64,000 nt of DNA from contig NZ_JACCAE010000001.1 in assembly GCF_013409205.1 (NCBI RefSeq), forward strand, positions 2,728,001 through 2,792,000. Direction: 5' to 3'. The position numbers and the translations under genes are program-made. Below, in pieces: positions 32,219 through 41,206 of this stretch. The first letter of the stretch is position 1, and each line of letters opens with the position of its first letter. The notes beneath the pieces were generated by a model, which was not told where the DNA came from, did no database searches, and saw only the letters and a program-made list of their open reading frames with translations. The DNA is from Janibacter cremeus. Lineage in GTDB: Bacteria; Actinomycetota; Actinomycetes; Actinomycetales; Dermatophilaceae.

Positions 32219-33427
32219 ATGAGCTTGCCCTCTCCCCAGCCCCCTGCCGTGGGGGTACCGCCCTCTCCGGAGTGGTACACCCACCAGTACGTCACCACCC
32301 AGGCCCAGACGAACCCGACCCCGCGACCGACCTTGCGTACGTGGCTGCTCAGCGGCCTCGTCGTCGCCATGTCCGTGGTGCTGGGTGCCCTCTTCGCCCT
32401 CTTCTACGGCTACAGCTTCGGTCTCGTGTGGACGGCCATCAGCCTCTTGGCCGCGCTGCTGCCGTTGACGCTGGTGGTTCCGTTCTTCCTCTGGCTCGAC
32501 CGATTCGAGGCCGAGCCGTGGCGCTACCTCGTGACGGCCTTCCTGTACGGGGCGCTCGGGTCGACCGCGCTGGCACTCGTCGCGAACTCGCTCGGGGGCG
32601 CCTTCCTGATGAGCGTCACCAGTGCGCAGTCCGCGGACGTGCTCACGGCCGTGCTCATCGCGCCCTTCACGGAGGAGACCTTCAAGGGCCTCTTCCTGCT
32701 CATCATGTGGTGGTTCATGCGCCACGAGTTCAACGGACTGACCGACGGCATCGTCTACGCGGGCATCGTCGCCGCGGGCTTCGCCTTCACCGAGAACATC
32801 CAGTACTTCGCCGGGGCAGCGATCGAGCACGGCCTCGGCGGGTTCGCCACCACCTTCGTCGTGCGGGGGATCATCAGCCCGTTCCTGCACCCGATGTTCA
32901 CGACACTGACCGGGATCGGCGTCGGCCTGGCCGCCGTCTCGGCCTCTCGGGCGACCAAGGCCGTCGCCCCGGTCCTCGGCTGGTGCGGGGCCGTGCTGTG
33001 CCACGGACTGTGGAACCTGTCGGCGTCGGCGGGGGGCGGCGCCGGTTTGCTCCTCGGCCTCGCCTGCGGGTTCGTCGCCTTCGTCGCCTTCGTGATCTTC
33101 CTCGTGTGGGCCCGCCGTCGCGAGGGCCGGATCATCGGGGAGTACCTGATGCCTTACGCCGCCACCGGGTGGCTCTCCAGCGACGAGGTCGGGATGCTCT
33201 CGACGATGAAGGCACGCCGCCGGGCACGCTCGTGGGCGAAGCACCACGGCGGAGCGACCGGCACGGCGTCGATGCGCAGTTTCCAGGACTGCGCCTCGGA
33301 GCTGGCCCTGCTGCGTCGACGGATGCACCGGCACACCTTCGACGCGGAGACGCTGCAGCGCGAGCGGGTCCTACTCGACTCGATGACCGCTCGACGGCGC
33401 GAGTTCGCCGGCGCCGTCAGCCGCTGA
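32219..33427 (+). CDS. PrsW-family intramembrane protease-like protein
   Basis: A membrane protein of about 402 residues. After a Pro-rich cytoplasmic N-terminus come about eight helices. The family motifs EExxK (IAPFTEETFKGLF), FAFTEN (AGFAFTENIQYF), HP in FLHPMFTTLTGI and H in AVLCHGLWNLSA are all present, so it should be catalytically competent. In Bacillus PrsW starts cleavage of an anti-sigma factor; the substrate here is unknown. A basic C-terminal cytoplasmic tail of about 100 residues is unusual for minimal PrsW. It ends convergently, overlapping the PPTase gene by 11 bases. Confidence 0.88.
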   Translation: MSLPSPQPPAVGVPPSPEWYTHQYVTTQAQTNPTPRPTLRTWLLSGLVVAMSVVLGALFALFYGYSFGLVWTAISLLAALLPLTLVVPFFLWLDRFEAEPWRYLVTAFLYGALGSTALALVANSLGGAFLMSVTSAQSADVLTAVLIAPFTEETFKGLFLLIMWWFMRHEFNGLTDGIVYAGIVAAGFAFTENIQYFAGAAIEHGLGGFATTFVVRGIISPFLHPMFTTLTGIGVGLAAVSASRATKAVAPVLGWCGAVLCHGLWNLSASAGGGAGLLLGLACGFVAFVAFVIFLVWARRREGRIIGEYLMPYAATGWLSSDEVGMLSTMKARRRARSWAKHHGGATGTASMRSFQDCASELALLRRRMHRHTFDAETLQRERVLLDSMTARRREFAGAVSR

Positions 33428-34094
33428 CGACCTCGAGCCGCTCGTCGGTGAGGCCGGCGACGGCCGCGCGGTGGTTGGCGGTAGTGAGATCGAGGTCGAC
33501 CAGGGACACCGACGCAGGCGCGGGCTCATCGGCGCGCCAGGCGAGCAGCCCCGGCGGGTCGAGCGGACCGGTGACGAGGACCTCGGACGGGTCCACGACC
33601 AGGCCGTGGCCGGTTGCCTTGAGGATGGCCTCCTTGCGGGCCCAGACCCGGGCCCGGGAGATCAGCAGATCCTGCCCGTCCAGGTGCTCGAAGGCCAGGA
33701 GTTCCTCGCGCGCCAGCGTGATGTCCGCGAAGCCCTCGAAGTCGGCGTCGGTGAGGTCCTCGGTGTCGACACCGACGTCGATCCCCTGCGCGACGGCCAC
33801 GACGGCCAGCGAGGAGGTGTAGGAGAGCGAGAAGTGCCACCCCGGCACGTCGACGAGGCTCGGCTTGCCGTGCAGTTCGCTGCGGCAGGTGGTGCACCGC
33901 CGCTCGAAGGACAGGCTCGCCGGGTCCTCCCCGAGGAGCTCGCCCAGCGTGCGTCGCACGAGGGCGTGGCCGGTGACGAAGGGGGCGGCGTCGCGTTTGC
34001 GTCCGGCCCTGGCGCGCTCGCCGTCGTCGAGCAGCGCCAAGTCGGCGAGGCCGTCGTCGACCTCCGCCTCACGCACGATGACTCTCGCGGACAT
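33417..34094 (-). CDS. 4'-phosphopantetheinyl transferase (Sfp type)
   Basis: A 225-residue PPTase that attaches phosphopantetheine from CoA to carrier proteins. It shows GWHFSLSYTSSLAVVAV, the Mg-binding IDVGVDTEDL and the WARKEAILKATGHGL motif, all in Sfp order. I chose ATG 34094 (MSARVIV). Sfp-type enzymes activate NRPS/PKS or other carrier proteins. No such megasynthase is in the window, so its partner is elsewhere. Confidence 0.9.
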   Translation of the reverse strand: MSARVIVREAEVDDGLADLALLDDGERARAGRKRDAAPFVTGHALVRRTLGELLGEDPASLSFERRCTTCRSELHGKPSLVDVPGWHFSLSYTSSLAVVAVAQGIDVGVDTEDLTDADFEGFADITLAREELLAFEHLDGQDLLISRARVWARKEAILKATGHGLVVDPSEVLVTGPLDPPGLLAWRADEPAPASVSLVDLDLTTANHRAAVAGLTDERLEVVSG

Positions 34095-34170
34095 GGTCCC
34101 GATCATGTCAGGTCGGCTGGCTCACTACACTGAAACCCGCCCCGACCGTGGCCACCCGCGGTCGGGGAGT

Positions 34171-34244
34171 GCCTCCGTAGCTCAGCTGGACAGAGCAAGG
34201 GCTTTCTAATCCCGAGGTCGCGAGTTCGAGTCTCGCCGGAGGCG
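34171..34244 (+). tRNA. tRNA-Arg (anticodon TCT)
   Basis: The acceptor stem GCCTCCG pairs with CGGAGGC and the discriminator is G. The anticodon loop TTTCTAA gives TCT. The T arm is GCGAGTTCGAGTCTCGC. The CCA end is not encoded. A strong hairpin (CCCCGACCG/CGGTCGGGG, 34140-34167) ends 3 bases before it. Confidence 0.94.
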
Positions 34245-34281
34245 CACGATCACCGATGTTGCGAGGTGGTGAGCCTGAGTA

Positions 34282-35412
34282 TCAGGCGCCCCGCAGAGAC
34301 ACCCGGTCACGTGGTCCCGGCTCCTCTTGTGCTGTCGCCGACCCCGCGCTCTCCGTATCGGCCACCGCCCACAGGCCGTGTGCCCCGGGCAGTCGGACAC
34401 CGGTGCGGTCGCCGGGACGGAGCGTCGAGCCCAGTCGTACCTCGACGGTGATCCTGGGCCCGGCCGCGACGCCCTGGTGCTCGAGAGCCACGACCACGTC
34501 CTGATGGGCGCCGGACTGGCGGACGTGCACGACCAGGCCGGTGAGCGTCGGGGACGTGCCGAGGGGGGCCAGCTCGAGTCTTTCCTTGCGCACCACCAGG
34601 ATCGACGGGCCCGTCGACTCGACCTCGCCGGGGAGGGGAAAGGACCCAAAGCTCGAGTGGTGGACACCCCCTTCGATCCTGCCGGGCAACTCGTTGAAGC
34701 CGCCGACCAGGCGGGCGACGGCGAGTGTCCGCGGCGCTGCGTACAGCCTCTCGATGACATCGACCTGCTCGATACGTCCTTCGACGAGCACGGCGACACG
34801 GTCAGCGAGCTCGGCTTCGCCCAGGTCGTGGGTCACCATGACGATCGTGGGCTGCAGGGTGGCGCGGACCTCATCCATCAGTCGGTGCATCGAAGCACGC
34901 AAGCCGGTGTCCAGACTGCTGAAGGGCTCGTCCAGGAGCATCACCCGGCGCTGGGCGGCGAGAGCTCGCGCCAGCGAGACGCGTTGCTCCTGGCCACCGG
35001 ACAGCTGCCGCGGCCGGCGGCGGCCGAGGCCTCCGAGGTGGACGAGGTCGAGGTATCGCTGCGCGGCAACCCGGCTGGACGTCCTGTCCCGGCTGCGCAG
35101 CCGGTCGGCGAAGGCGACATTGTCCAGCACGTTCAGGTGCGGGAAGAGGTGTGGTTTCTGGAACATCATGGTCAGGTCACGTCGCTCCGGTGGCACACCC
35201 GACACGTCCACCCCGTCGAGGAGGACCTCACCGGACTCGGGAGATTCCAGGCCGGCTGCGACCCTCAGCAGCGTGGTCTTGCCGGAGCCCGAGGGGCCGA
35301 GGACGGCGACCATCTGGCCGGCCCACACGTCGAGGTCGACGTCGGTCAGGGTCGCGCCGGTCGCGCACGGGTGCCGATGGGTGATGGCGGACAGGCGCAG
35401 GGCGAGGGTCAT
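34282..35412 (-). CDS. YnjD-like ABC transporter ATP-binding protein
   Basis: A 376-residue ATPase: Walker A GPSGSGKTT, signature LSGGQEQRVSLARAL, Walker B VMLLDEPFSSLDTGL, H-loop VTHDLGEAELADR. After the ATPase domain (about residue 225) comes a C-terminal TOBE-like domain, as in iron, molybdate or polyamine importers. The start ATG 35412 overlaps the stop of the permease gene. With the next three genes it makes a complete importer resembling E. coli YnjBCD, whose substrate is unsettled. It begins 38 bases after tRNA-Arg on the opposite strand. Confidence 0.9.
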   Translation of the reverse strand: MTLALRLSAITHRHPCATGATLTDVDLDVWAGQMVAVLGPSGSGKTTLLRVAAGLESPESGEVLLDGVDVSGVPPERRDLTMMFQKPHLFPHLNVLDNVAFADRLRSRDRTSSRVAAQRYLDLVHLGGLGRRRPRQLSGGQEQRVSLARALAAQRRVMLLDEPFSSLDTGLRASMHRLMDEVRATLQPTIVMVTHDLGEAELADRVAVLVEGRIEQVDVIERLYAAPRTLAVARLVGGFNELPGRIEGGVHHSSFGSFPLPGEVESTGPSILVVRKERLELAPLGTSPTLTGLVVHVRQSGAHQDVVVALEHQGVAAGPRITVEVRLGSTLRPGDRTGVRLPGAHGLWAVADTESAGSATAQEEPGPRDRVSLRGA

Positions 35413-36224
35413 CGATACCCCTTCGTCGTGGTGCGTGCCACCACGTAGGTGTAGACGGCGAGGACGGCCAGCGGTGGCAGGCTGGCGAGGACGGCCAAGG
35501 TCGCCGTAAGGGCGTCGTTGCCCGAGCCGGCGGCCGCGGAGCCGATGAGGATGGGAGCGGTGATGATCTGACCGCCCCCGATCAGCAGGGTGACGGCGTA
35601 GTCGCTCCACCCGACGAGGAAGGCCAGACCCGCTGCCGTGACCAGGCCGTTGGCTGCCGCCGGCAGCGTCGTCCGCCGCCGCGCCCGGGCCGGGGTGGCG
35701 CCCAGGACACGGGCCTGTTCCTCCAGCGCCGGGTCCAGGGACAGGTACGTGGCCCTCAGGGTGAAGGTGGTGTAGGGCAGTGCGAACACGCTCAGGACGA
35801 GGACCACGGCGACTTCTCCGGGGATGCCCAGTCGCAGGATGACGATGTCCAGCCCCATCGCGACGGCGAAGGGGGCCAGAGCGACCGGACCGAGCAGCAC
35901 GAGCGAAGGGAGGGTGGGCCGGCGCAGCAGTCGCCACCCCAGTGCCCGCCCGGCCAGGGCCCCCAGAGGTGTTGCGATCAGCGCCACGGCCGCTCCCAGC
36001 AGCACGGACAGGCCCAACGCCGTGAGCACCCCCGAGTCCAGCGCATCGTGCCACGCGTCCAGCCCGAGCTCCTGGGGCACCCGAGCCGTGCCCGACCAGC
36101 GCGCGGCGCCGGTCCACATCACCAGCGGAACCAGGGGAATGACCAGCCAGAGCACGAGCAGCGCCGTGACCGTCGCTGGGCGTGTCCAGCGCATCGTGAG
36201 GTGGTTGGGTTGCCGGCGCCTCAT
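35409..36224 (-). CDS. YnjC-like ABC transporter permease (C-terminal half equivalent)
   Basis: A 271-residue permease with six or so helices and the coupling motif EEQARVLGATPARARRRTTLP (EAA loop). The start ATG 36224 overlaps the stop of the preceding permease by 4 bases. In E. coli the YnjC permease is, as I recall, a single fused protein of about 510 residues. Here the two halves are separate coupled genes. Confidence 0.88.
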   Translation of the reverse strand: MRRRQPNHLTMRWTRPATVTALLVLWLVIPLVPLVMWTGAARWSGTARVPQELGLDAWHDALDSGVLTALGLSVLLGAAVALIATPLGALAGRALGWRLLRRPTLPSLVLLGPVALAPFAVAMGLDIVILRLGIPGEVAVVLVLSVFALPYTTFTLRATYLSLDPALEEQARVLGATPARARRRTTLPAAANGLVTAAGLAFLVGWSDYAVTLLIGGGQIITAPILIGSAAAGSGNDALTATLAVLASLPPLAVLAVYTYVVARTTTKGYR

Positions 36225-37060
36225 CGCTCGGCTCCGAGTCGATGCAGGACCGGAAGGATGATCAGTGTTGCCGTCAGCGCCAGTGCCGTCGCGACGACCG
36301 CGGTGGCGGCTGCCTGGGGTCGGGCGGTGACGTCGATGTTGGTGAAGAGTCGGTAGGCCATGACCGGCAGCGGTTCCGGGTAGGCGCGACCCAGCAGTCG
36401 CGCAACCTCGTAGGTACCGAGTGAGTAGAGGAAGACGATGAGCGACGAGGCGGTGAGGGCGGGCGCGGCCAAGGGCACCATGACGCGCCGCCATTGGGCC
36501 CTCGGGGTCGCGCCGAGCACCGCTGCCGCCTCCCGCAGTTCCGCGTAGGGGCGCCCGATGGCGGCGACCACCACCAGCGCCACGAAGGCCGACTCCTTCC
36601 ACGCCAGTTCCAGCACGGTGGCCCACGGCCATCGGCCGCCGACCAGATCAGGCCACGATGAAGCCGGGATCCCGGTCCAGCGCTGAGCCAGCCCCACGTC
36701 GGAGAGGAGAAGCCCCGTCGCGGCCGCTCCGACGAGGTGCGGCACCGTGAGCGCCACGACGGCACACCCGATGACGAGACGGGCTCCGCCACCGGCGCGC
36801 ACGATGACCGTGGCGGTGGTGAGACCGATGATCGCGGCGAGGACGGTCGCCGTGGTGGCCGTGACGAGGGACTCCTGCGCCGCACCGCGTAGGTCGCCGG
36901 CCACGACGGTGAAGCCATCAGCGCTCAGTCGGGGCTGGCCGACGAGGGGCAGGAGGCCCAGACTCGTGGCGAGGACGGCGCCCAGTGCCGTACCGGTGAC
37001 CGCCACGACCAGGACCACTGCTGGCGCAACGAGTCGGGCCCCGGAGCCGCCATCCGTCAT
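36221..37060 (-). CDS. YnjC-like ABC transporter permease (N-terminal half equivalent)
   Basis: A 279-residue permease with six helices and the EAA loop ELREAAAVLGATPRAQWRRVM. It is partner to the other permease gene. The start overlaps the binding-protein stop by 4 bases. The sequence is of the thiamine/iron/spermidine-type permease group, which does not fix the substrate. Confidence 0.88.
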   Translation of the reverse strand: MTDGGSGARLVAPAVVLVVAVTGTALGAVLATSLGLLPLVGQPRLSADGFTVVAGDLRGAAQESLVTATTATVLAAIIGLTTATVIVRAGGGARLVIGCAVVALTVPHLVGAAATGLLLSDVGLAQRWTGIPASSWPDLVGGRWPWATVLELAWKESAFVALVVVAAIGRPYAELREAAAVLGATPRAQWRRVMVPLAAPALTASSLIVFLYSLGTYEVARLLGRAYPEPLPVMAYRLFTNIDVTARPQAAATAVVATALALTATLIILPVLHRLGAER

Positions 37061-38298
37061 GACCCGGCTCCCAGGACCGCCCGACGCCAGCCCTCGTCGA
37101 GCTCGGTCACCCAGGACGAACCCAGCTCGGGGAGGGCATTGCGTGAAAGGACCTCGTACGGCGGAACGATGTCAGAGGTGGGTAGGTCCTCGAATCGTGC
37201 CCGGTCGGACGCGTTCATCAGGTCGGTGTCGAGCACGGTGAATTGACCCCATGTGCCGGGGTCGGCCTTGATCGCCTGCTGCTCGGGCGAGAGCGCGACG
37301 TTGGCCACCACCATCGCGCCCTCGGCGTCACCGGCCGTGGCCGGTATGGCGAGGAAACTGGCGTTGCCGATCGTTCCTTCCTCCAGAGGGAGGACGCGTG
37401 TGGTCGGCGGGAAGGTGCCGTCCTCGACGAGTCCGGTCAGCCTTGCGGGACCGTAGGTCATCGTCAGGTCCACCTGGCCGTCCGCGTAGAGACGGTCCAG
37501 GGCGACGGAGTCGCGGGGGTAGGTTCGTCCCTGGCGCCACAGGGACGCGGCCACGTCGTCCAGCGTCTCCCACAAGGCCGGGGCCAGGTCGTCGTACGTG
37601 GCCTGGTCGAATCGTGCCGGGATCTCGTCGACTCCACCGGAGGTGCTGTAGAGCGCCTGCCGGAGGAAGACCGAGCCGGTGAAATCAGGTGGGGCCGGGT
37701 AGGTGAAGCGTCCGGGGTGGTCCTGTGACCACTGCAGGACGCCGGAGAGCGTCGTGGGAGGCTCCGCGATCCGGGCGGAGTCGTAGACCAGGGTGAACTG
37801 CGCCTTGTGCCACGGTGCCTCACAGCCGTCGACCCGGGTCCCGAAGTCGTGGGTGACCAGAGCGTCATCCGGTGCGACGTACGTCATGTTCGGTAGTTGG
37901 GAGGACCAGCCACAGCGCCAGGCGTCAGCCTGCTTGCCGGTCGCGAAATTGTCTCCGTTGACCCACACGAGGTCCACCGCGCCATCCTCCTCACCGGCTT
38001 GGCGTTCGGCCAGGATCCGGGTCATGGCGTCGGAGGTGTCAGCCACCGGGACTCGTCGTAGGGTCACTCCGAGATCGGCTGCGGCGGGCGCGAGTACGTC
38101 GTCGACGTAGGCATTGCCCTGTTGGTCGCCTCCGTACATCCACAGGTCGACGGTCTGCCCCGTGGCCTGGTCAGAGATCTGCGTCCAGGAGCGGTTCCCG
38201 GTCGTGGAGCCTCCGGGCGCAACCGGAGCGGCGCAGGCGGAGATCATGGACATCAGCAGCGCGGCCGGCAGGAGAAGTCGAGCAGAACGTCGGTGCAT
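37057..38298 (-). CDS. YnjB-like ABC transporter substrate-binding lipoprotein
   Basis: A 413-residue lipoprotein. It has a signal peptide with lipobox MISAC (Cys near residue 22) and a mature type 2 periplasmic-binding fold with VDLWMYGGDQQGNAYVDDVL and VDLVWVNGDNFATGKQADAW, as in YnjB. A GGAGG ribosome site precedes ATG 38298. It is divergent from the TVP38 gene with about 100 bases between. The ligand is unknown; YnjB-type proteins are usually annotated as putative thiamine or metal binding without proof. Confidence 0.85.
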   Translation of the reverse strand: MHRRSARLLLPAALLMSMISACAAPVAPGGSTTGNRSWTQISDQATGQTVDLWMYGGDQQGNAYVDDVLAPAAADLGVTLRRVPVADTSDAMTRILAERQAGEEDGAVDLVWVNGDNFATGKQADAWRCGWSSQLPNMTYVAPDDALVTHDFGTRVDGCEAPWHKAQFTLVYDSARIAEPPTTLSGVLQWSQDHPGRFTYPAPPDFTGSVFLRQALYSTSGGVDEIPARFDQATYDDLAPALWETLDDVAASLWRQGRTYPRDSVALDRLYADGQVDLTMTYGPARLTGLVEDGTFPPTTRVLPLEEGTIGNASFLAIPATAGDAEGAMVVANVALSPEQQAIKADPGTWGQFTVLDTDLMNASDRARFEDLPTSDIVPPYEVLSRNALPELGSSWVTELDEGWRRAVLGAGS

Positions 38299-38399
38299 CG
38301 GACCTCCGGGGCAGGCAACATGTCACATCAGGAACACTTCGGGATGCTCGGGGACTTCCCGCAGTAGTACACACCGTTCAGCACCAGTCAGGAGCACGC

Positions 38400-39065
38400 A
38401 TGGGGCGCGTCGCTGGAGTCAAGGCAGCACTCCTGGCGCTCATGCTGCTCGGCGTCACTGTCCTCGCGATCGTGCTGGGGCCCCCGGACATCGCGGCACT
38501 GAGGTCACGGGTCGCCGTCGCCGGCATCTGGGCGCCCGTGCTCTTCGTCAGCCTCTATGCGGTGCTGGCTCTCGTTCCCGGCCCCAAATCGCTGCTCACG
38601 ATCGCCGGCGGTGCCCTCTTCGGCCTGTGGGCGGGAGCCGGTCTCTCCTTGGCCGGCGCGCTGGTCGGCGCCGTCGTCGCCTTCGGCCTGGGGCGGGTGC
38701 TGGGGCGGGAGGCGGTCGATCGGCTCACTCGTGGACGGGTGAAGCGCGTCGACGCACTGCTGACCGCCCACGGACTGTCGGCGGTGCTGCTGGTTCGGCT
38801 GGTGCCCCTGGTCCCCTTCGATGCGGTCAACTACGCCGCCGGGCTGACCGGTGTCAGGGTGCGGCACTACGTCCTGGGTAGCGCCATCGGGATGGTGCCC
38901 GGATGCCTGGCCTACGCTGCCCTGGGTGCCTACGGCTCCGACCCGTGGGGTCTGGCGGCCGCCCTCTCTGCGTTGGTCCTGCTCATCGTGGGCGGGTCGT
39001 GGTGGGCGCGACGACTCAACGAGCCTCGCGGCGAGCACAGCAGCGATGAGCGGGCCCATGTTTGA
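38400..39065 (+). CDS. TVP38/TMEM64 (DedA-superfamily) membrane protein
   Basis: A 221-residue membrane protein with the VTT domain: ALVPGPKSLLTIAGGALFG, the GxxxG-rich ALVGAVVAFGLGRVLGREAV, then LLVRLVPLVPFDAVNYAAGL with the functional R and P residues. About six helices. The start ATG 38400 has AGGAGC upstream. YdjX/YdjZ in the E. coli ynj region belong to this family, which is linked to lipid scrambling and membrane stress. It overlaps the following CDP-alcohol phosphatidyltransferase gene by 20 bases. Confidence 0.9.
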   Translation: MGRVAGVKAALLALMLLGVTVLAIVLGPPDIAALRSRVAVAGIWAPVLFVSLYAVLALVPGPKSLLTIAGGALFGLWAGAGLSLAGALVGAVVAFGLGRVLGREAVDRLTRGRVKRVDALLTAHGLSAVLLVRLVPLVPFDAVNYAAGLTGVRVRHYVLGSAIGMVPGCLAYAALGAYGSDPWGLAAALSALVLLIVGGSWWARRLNEPRGEHSSDERAHV

Positions 39066-39696
39066 CACAGCGGCTCGCCGCCTGCTGGACCCGCCCTTGT
39101 CCGGGTTGGCCGGGCTCCTCGATCGACCGGGGGTGACCCCGAACGGATTGACCCTGCTCGGCCTGGCCACCGGGCTGGCCAGTGCGGCGACCGCCGCCGG
39201 TCGGTTGTGGTGGTGGGCACTGGCACTGTGGGTGTTCTCCCGGCTGATGGACGGGCTCGATGGCCCTCTTGCTCGGCGGCGCCGCGCGGCCGCTCGTGGT
39301 GGCGAGGAGGGTCCACGGCCAGAGGCCGGCGGCTTCCTCGACATCACGGCCGACTTCGTGGTGTACGGCGCCACCGTGATCGGGGTGGCCGTCGGCGCGA
39401 CCGCCCAGTACGAGGTCGGCTGGTTGCCCTTCCTCGGGGTTCTCTTCGCCTACTACATCAACGGCGCGGCCTTCTTGGCGTTCTCCTCCATCGCGGAGCG
39501 GACCGGTCGTCAACGAGACGACGGGCGCTCGCTCAGCTTCCTCGGCGGTCTCGCCGAGGGCACCGAGACCGTCGCAGTGCACGCGCTGTGGCTGCTCGTG
39601 CCCGTGCACTCCGGCACCATCGCCACCGTGTGGGCGGGGGTCGTCGGTATCAGTGCCGCCCAGCGCATCGTGGCCGGATTTCGCGATCTGTCGTGA
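39046..39696 (+). CDS. CDP-alcohol phosphatidyltransferase-family protein (YnjF-like)
   Basis: A 216-residue membrane enzyme. The CDP-AP signature D-x2-DG-x2-AR appears as MDGLDGPLARRRR, and the second half G-x3-D-x3-D as GGFLDITADF. About 17 residues (AAARGGEEGPRPEA region) separate the two halves instead of the usual 8-9, an uncommon insertion on the cytoplasmic side. Five to six helices follow. Such enzymes swap CMP for an alcohol to make phospholipids, but the acceptor is unknown here. I chose ATG 39046, with ATG 39058 as alternative. Coupled to the TVP38 gene. Confidence 0.87.
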   Translation: MSGPMFDTAARRLLDPPLSGLAGLLDRPGVTPNGLTLLGLATGLASAATAAGRLWWWALALWVFSRLMDGLDGPLARRRRAAARGGEEGPRPEAGGFLDITADFVVYGATVIGVAVGATAQYEVGWLPFLGVLFAYYINGAAFLAFSSIAERTGRQRDDGRSLSFLGGLAEGTETVAVHALWLLVPVHSGTIATVWAGVVGISAAQRIVAGFRDLS

Positions 39697-39739
39697 GTGG
39701 GCTCGCCGCGGACGGTCTGTCGATGCCTCTCATCCGTCG

Positions 39740-41206
39740 TCAGGCAGCCCGGCGTAGCCGCCAGCGACGAGTCCGCACGAGCACTCCCAGGGCGCGTCGG
39801 GCGGTGGGCCGTGCGAGTTGGTCCCGCACGTCGGAGACCGCCGCATTCCACGGCCCGTCGTTGTACGTGGGATAGGGGTGGATCACGCCGGTGAGGTCGC
39901 GCGTGGTCAGTCCCCGGGTGATCGCCAGAGTGAGCTCACCGAGGGTCTCACCCGCTCGTGGGCCGACCACGGTGGCACCGAGAATGCGACCGCGCTTGCC
40001 GACCACGAGTCGGGTGGTGCCATCGACTGCGGCCTCTGCCACAGCTCGGTCGACGTGGCTGTGCGACCACTCGACGCAGTGCAGGCCCGGCAGACGGGTG
40101 TCGCTCGCGAGGCCGACGGCCGCGACCTCCGGATCGGTGAACGTCACCCTGGGCACCGCGGCCAGGTTGACCTTGCGGCGCACTCCCACGATGGCATTCG
40201 AGGCAGCCAGGCTCGCGTGCACTCCAGCGGTGTGGGTGAACTGGGGATGGCCGGTCAGGTCCCCGGCCGCCCAGATGTGGTGGTTGGTGGTGCGCAGCAG
40301 CTCATCGACGACGACGAAGCCGCGGTCATCGACCTCGACCCCCGCGGCGTCCAGCCCGAGGTCGACGGTGCGGGGGGTGCGCCCGACGGCGACGAGGAGG
40401 CGGGTGAAGGGGACCTGCCGCCCGTTGCCGAGACGGAGGACCCCGGCCCCTCCGGTGGTGGCTTCGATCGCCTCGACGCCGGAGCCGGTGTGCAGCTCCA
40501 CCCCGTCGTCGACGAGGGCACGGGCGAGCGCCTCGGCCGCGCGGGGGTCCTCGCGCGGAAGGATCGAGGGCGCGCCCTCGACCACGGACACCCGGCTGCC
40601 CAGGCGGGCAAAGGCCTGACCCAGCTCGCAGCCGATGCTGCCGCCACCAAGGACGACCAAGTCGGCAGGGAGCTCATCCAGATCCCAGACGGTCTCGCTG
40701 GTCAGGTACCCCACGTCGGCAAGGCCAGGGATGCGCGGGAGCGCCGGTGCGGCCCCGGTGGCCACGAGGGCCTGCCGAAACCTCACCCTCGTCCCGTCGA
40801 TCTCGGCCGAGTCCGCTGTGGTGAAGTGGGCGGTGCCCTCGGTGACCGCGACCGAGGACTCCTCCAGTGCCTCGATCGAGTCGACGGGGGCAATGTGGTC
40901 GATCGCTGCGCGCACATGACGCATCACCTGGGTGAAATCGACGGAGATCTCGCCCACGCCGACGCCGAACCGGTGGGCAGTGCGGGCGCTGGCGGCGACG
41001 GACGCGGCCGCCAGCAGCGCCTTGGATGGCACGCAGCCCGTCCACAGGCAGTCTCCTCCGGTGCGCTCCTGTTCCACGAGCAGGACGCGGGCACCCAGGT
41101 GTGCGGCGGTCTTCGCTCCCACGATTCCGGCCGTGCCACCGCCCACAACGAGCAGGTCCCACAGGTCGTCGTCGGCGGGCGCGGTTTTGGTTCGGCCGGC
41201 GTTCAT
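39740..41206 (-). CDS. FAD-dependent disulfide oxidoreductase (MerA/Lpd-like)
   Basis: A 488-residue flavoprotein with the FAD-binding LLVVGGGTAGIVGAKTAA, the redox disulfide GGDCLWTGCVPSKALL, the NAD(P) site LVVLGGGSIGCELGQAFARL, and the interface motif near VIHPYPTYNDGPW. The last lacks the usual HAHPTxSE, so it is not a canonical lipoamide dehydrogenase. There is no N-terminal HMA domain or C-terminal Cys pair for mercury. Proteins of this type are often linked or even fused to TVP38/TMEM64 proteins, as in this neighbourhood. The true substrate is unknown. Confidence 0.88.
   Translation of the reverse strand: MNAGRTKTAPADDDLWDLLVVGGGTAGIVGAKTAAHLGARVLLVEQERTGGDCLWTGCVPSKALLAAASVAASARTAHRFGVGVGEISVDFTQVMRHVRAAIDHIAPVDSIEALEESSVAVTEGTAHFTTADSAEIDGTRVRFRQALVATGAAPALPRIPGLADVGYLTSETVWDLDELPADLVVLGGGSIGCELGQAFARLGSRVSVVEGAPSILPREDPRAAEALARALVDDGVELHTGSGVEAIEATTGGAGVLRLGNGRQVPFTRLLVAVGRTPRTVDLGLDAAGVEVDDRGFVVVDELLRTTNHHIWAAGDLTGHPQFTHTAGVHASLAASNAIVGVRRKVNLAAVPRVTFTDPEVAAVGLASDTRLPGLHCVEWSHSHVDRAVAEAAVDGTTRLVVGKRGRILGATVVGPRAGETLGELTLAITRGLTTRDLTGVIHPYPTYNDGPWNAAVSDVRDQLARPTARRALGVLVRTRRWRLRRAA

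Noticed and set aside
34140..34167. Strong hairpin 3 bases before tRNA-Arg as a terminator
   Set aside because: No gene ends toward it: the PPTase gene reads away. It may be a processing signal or chance, so I mention it only under the tRNA.
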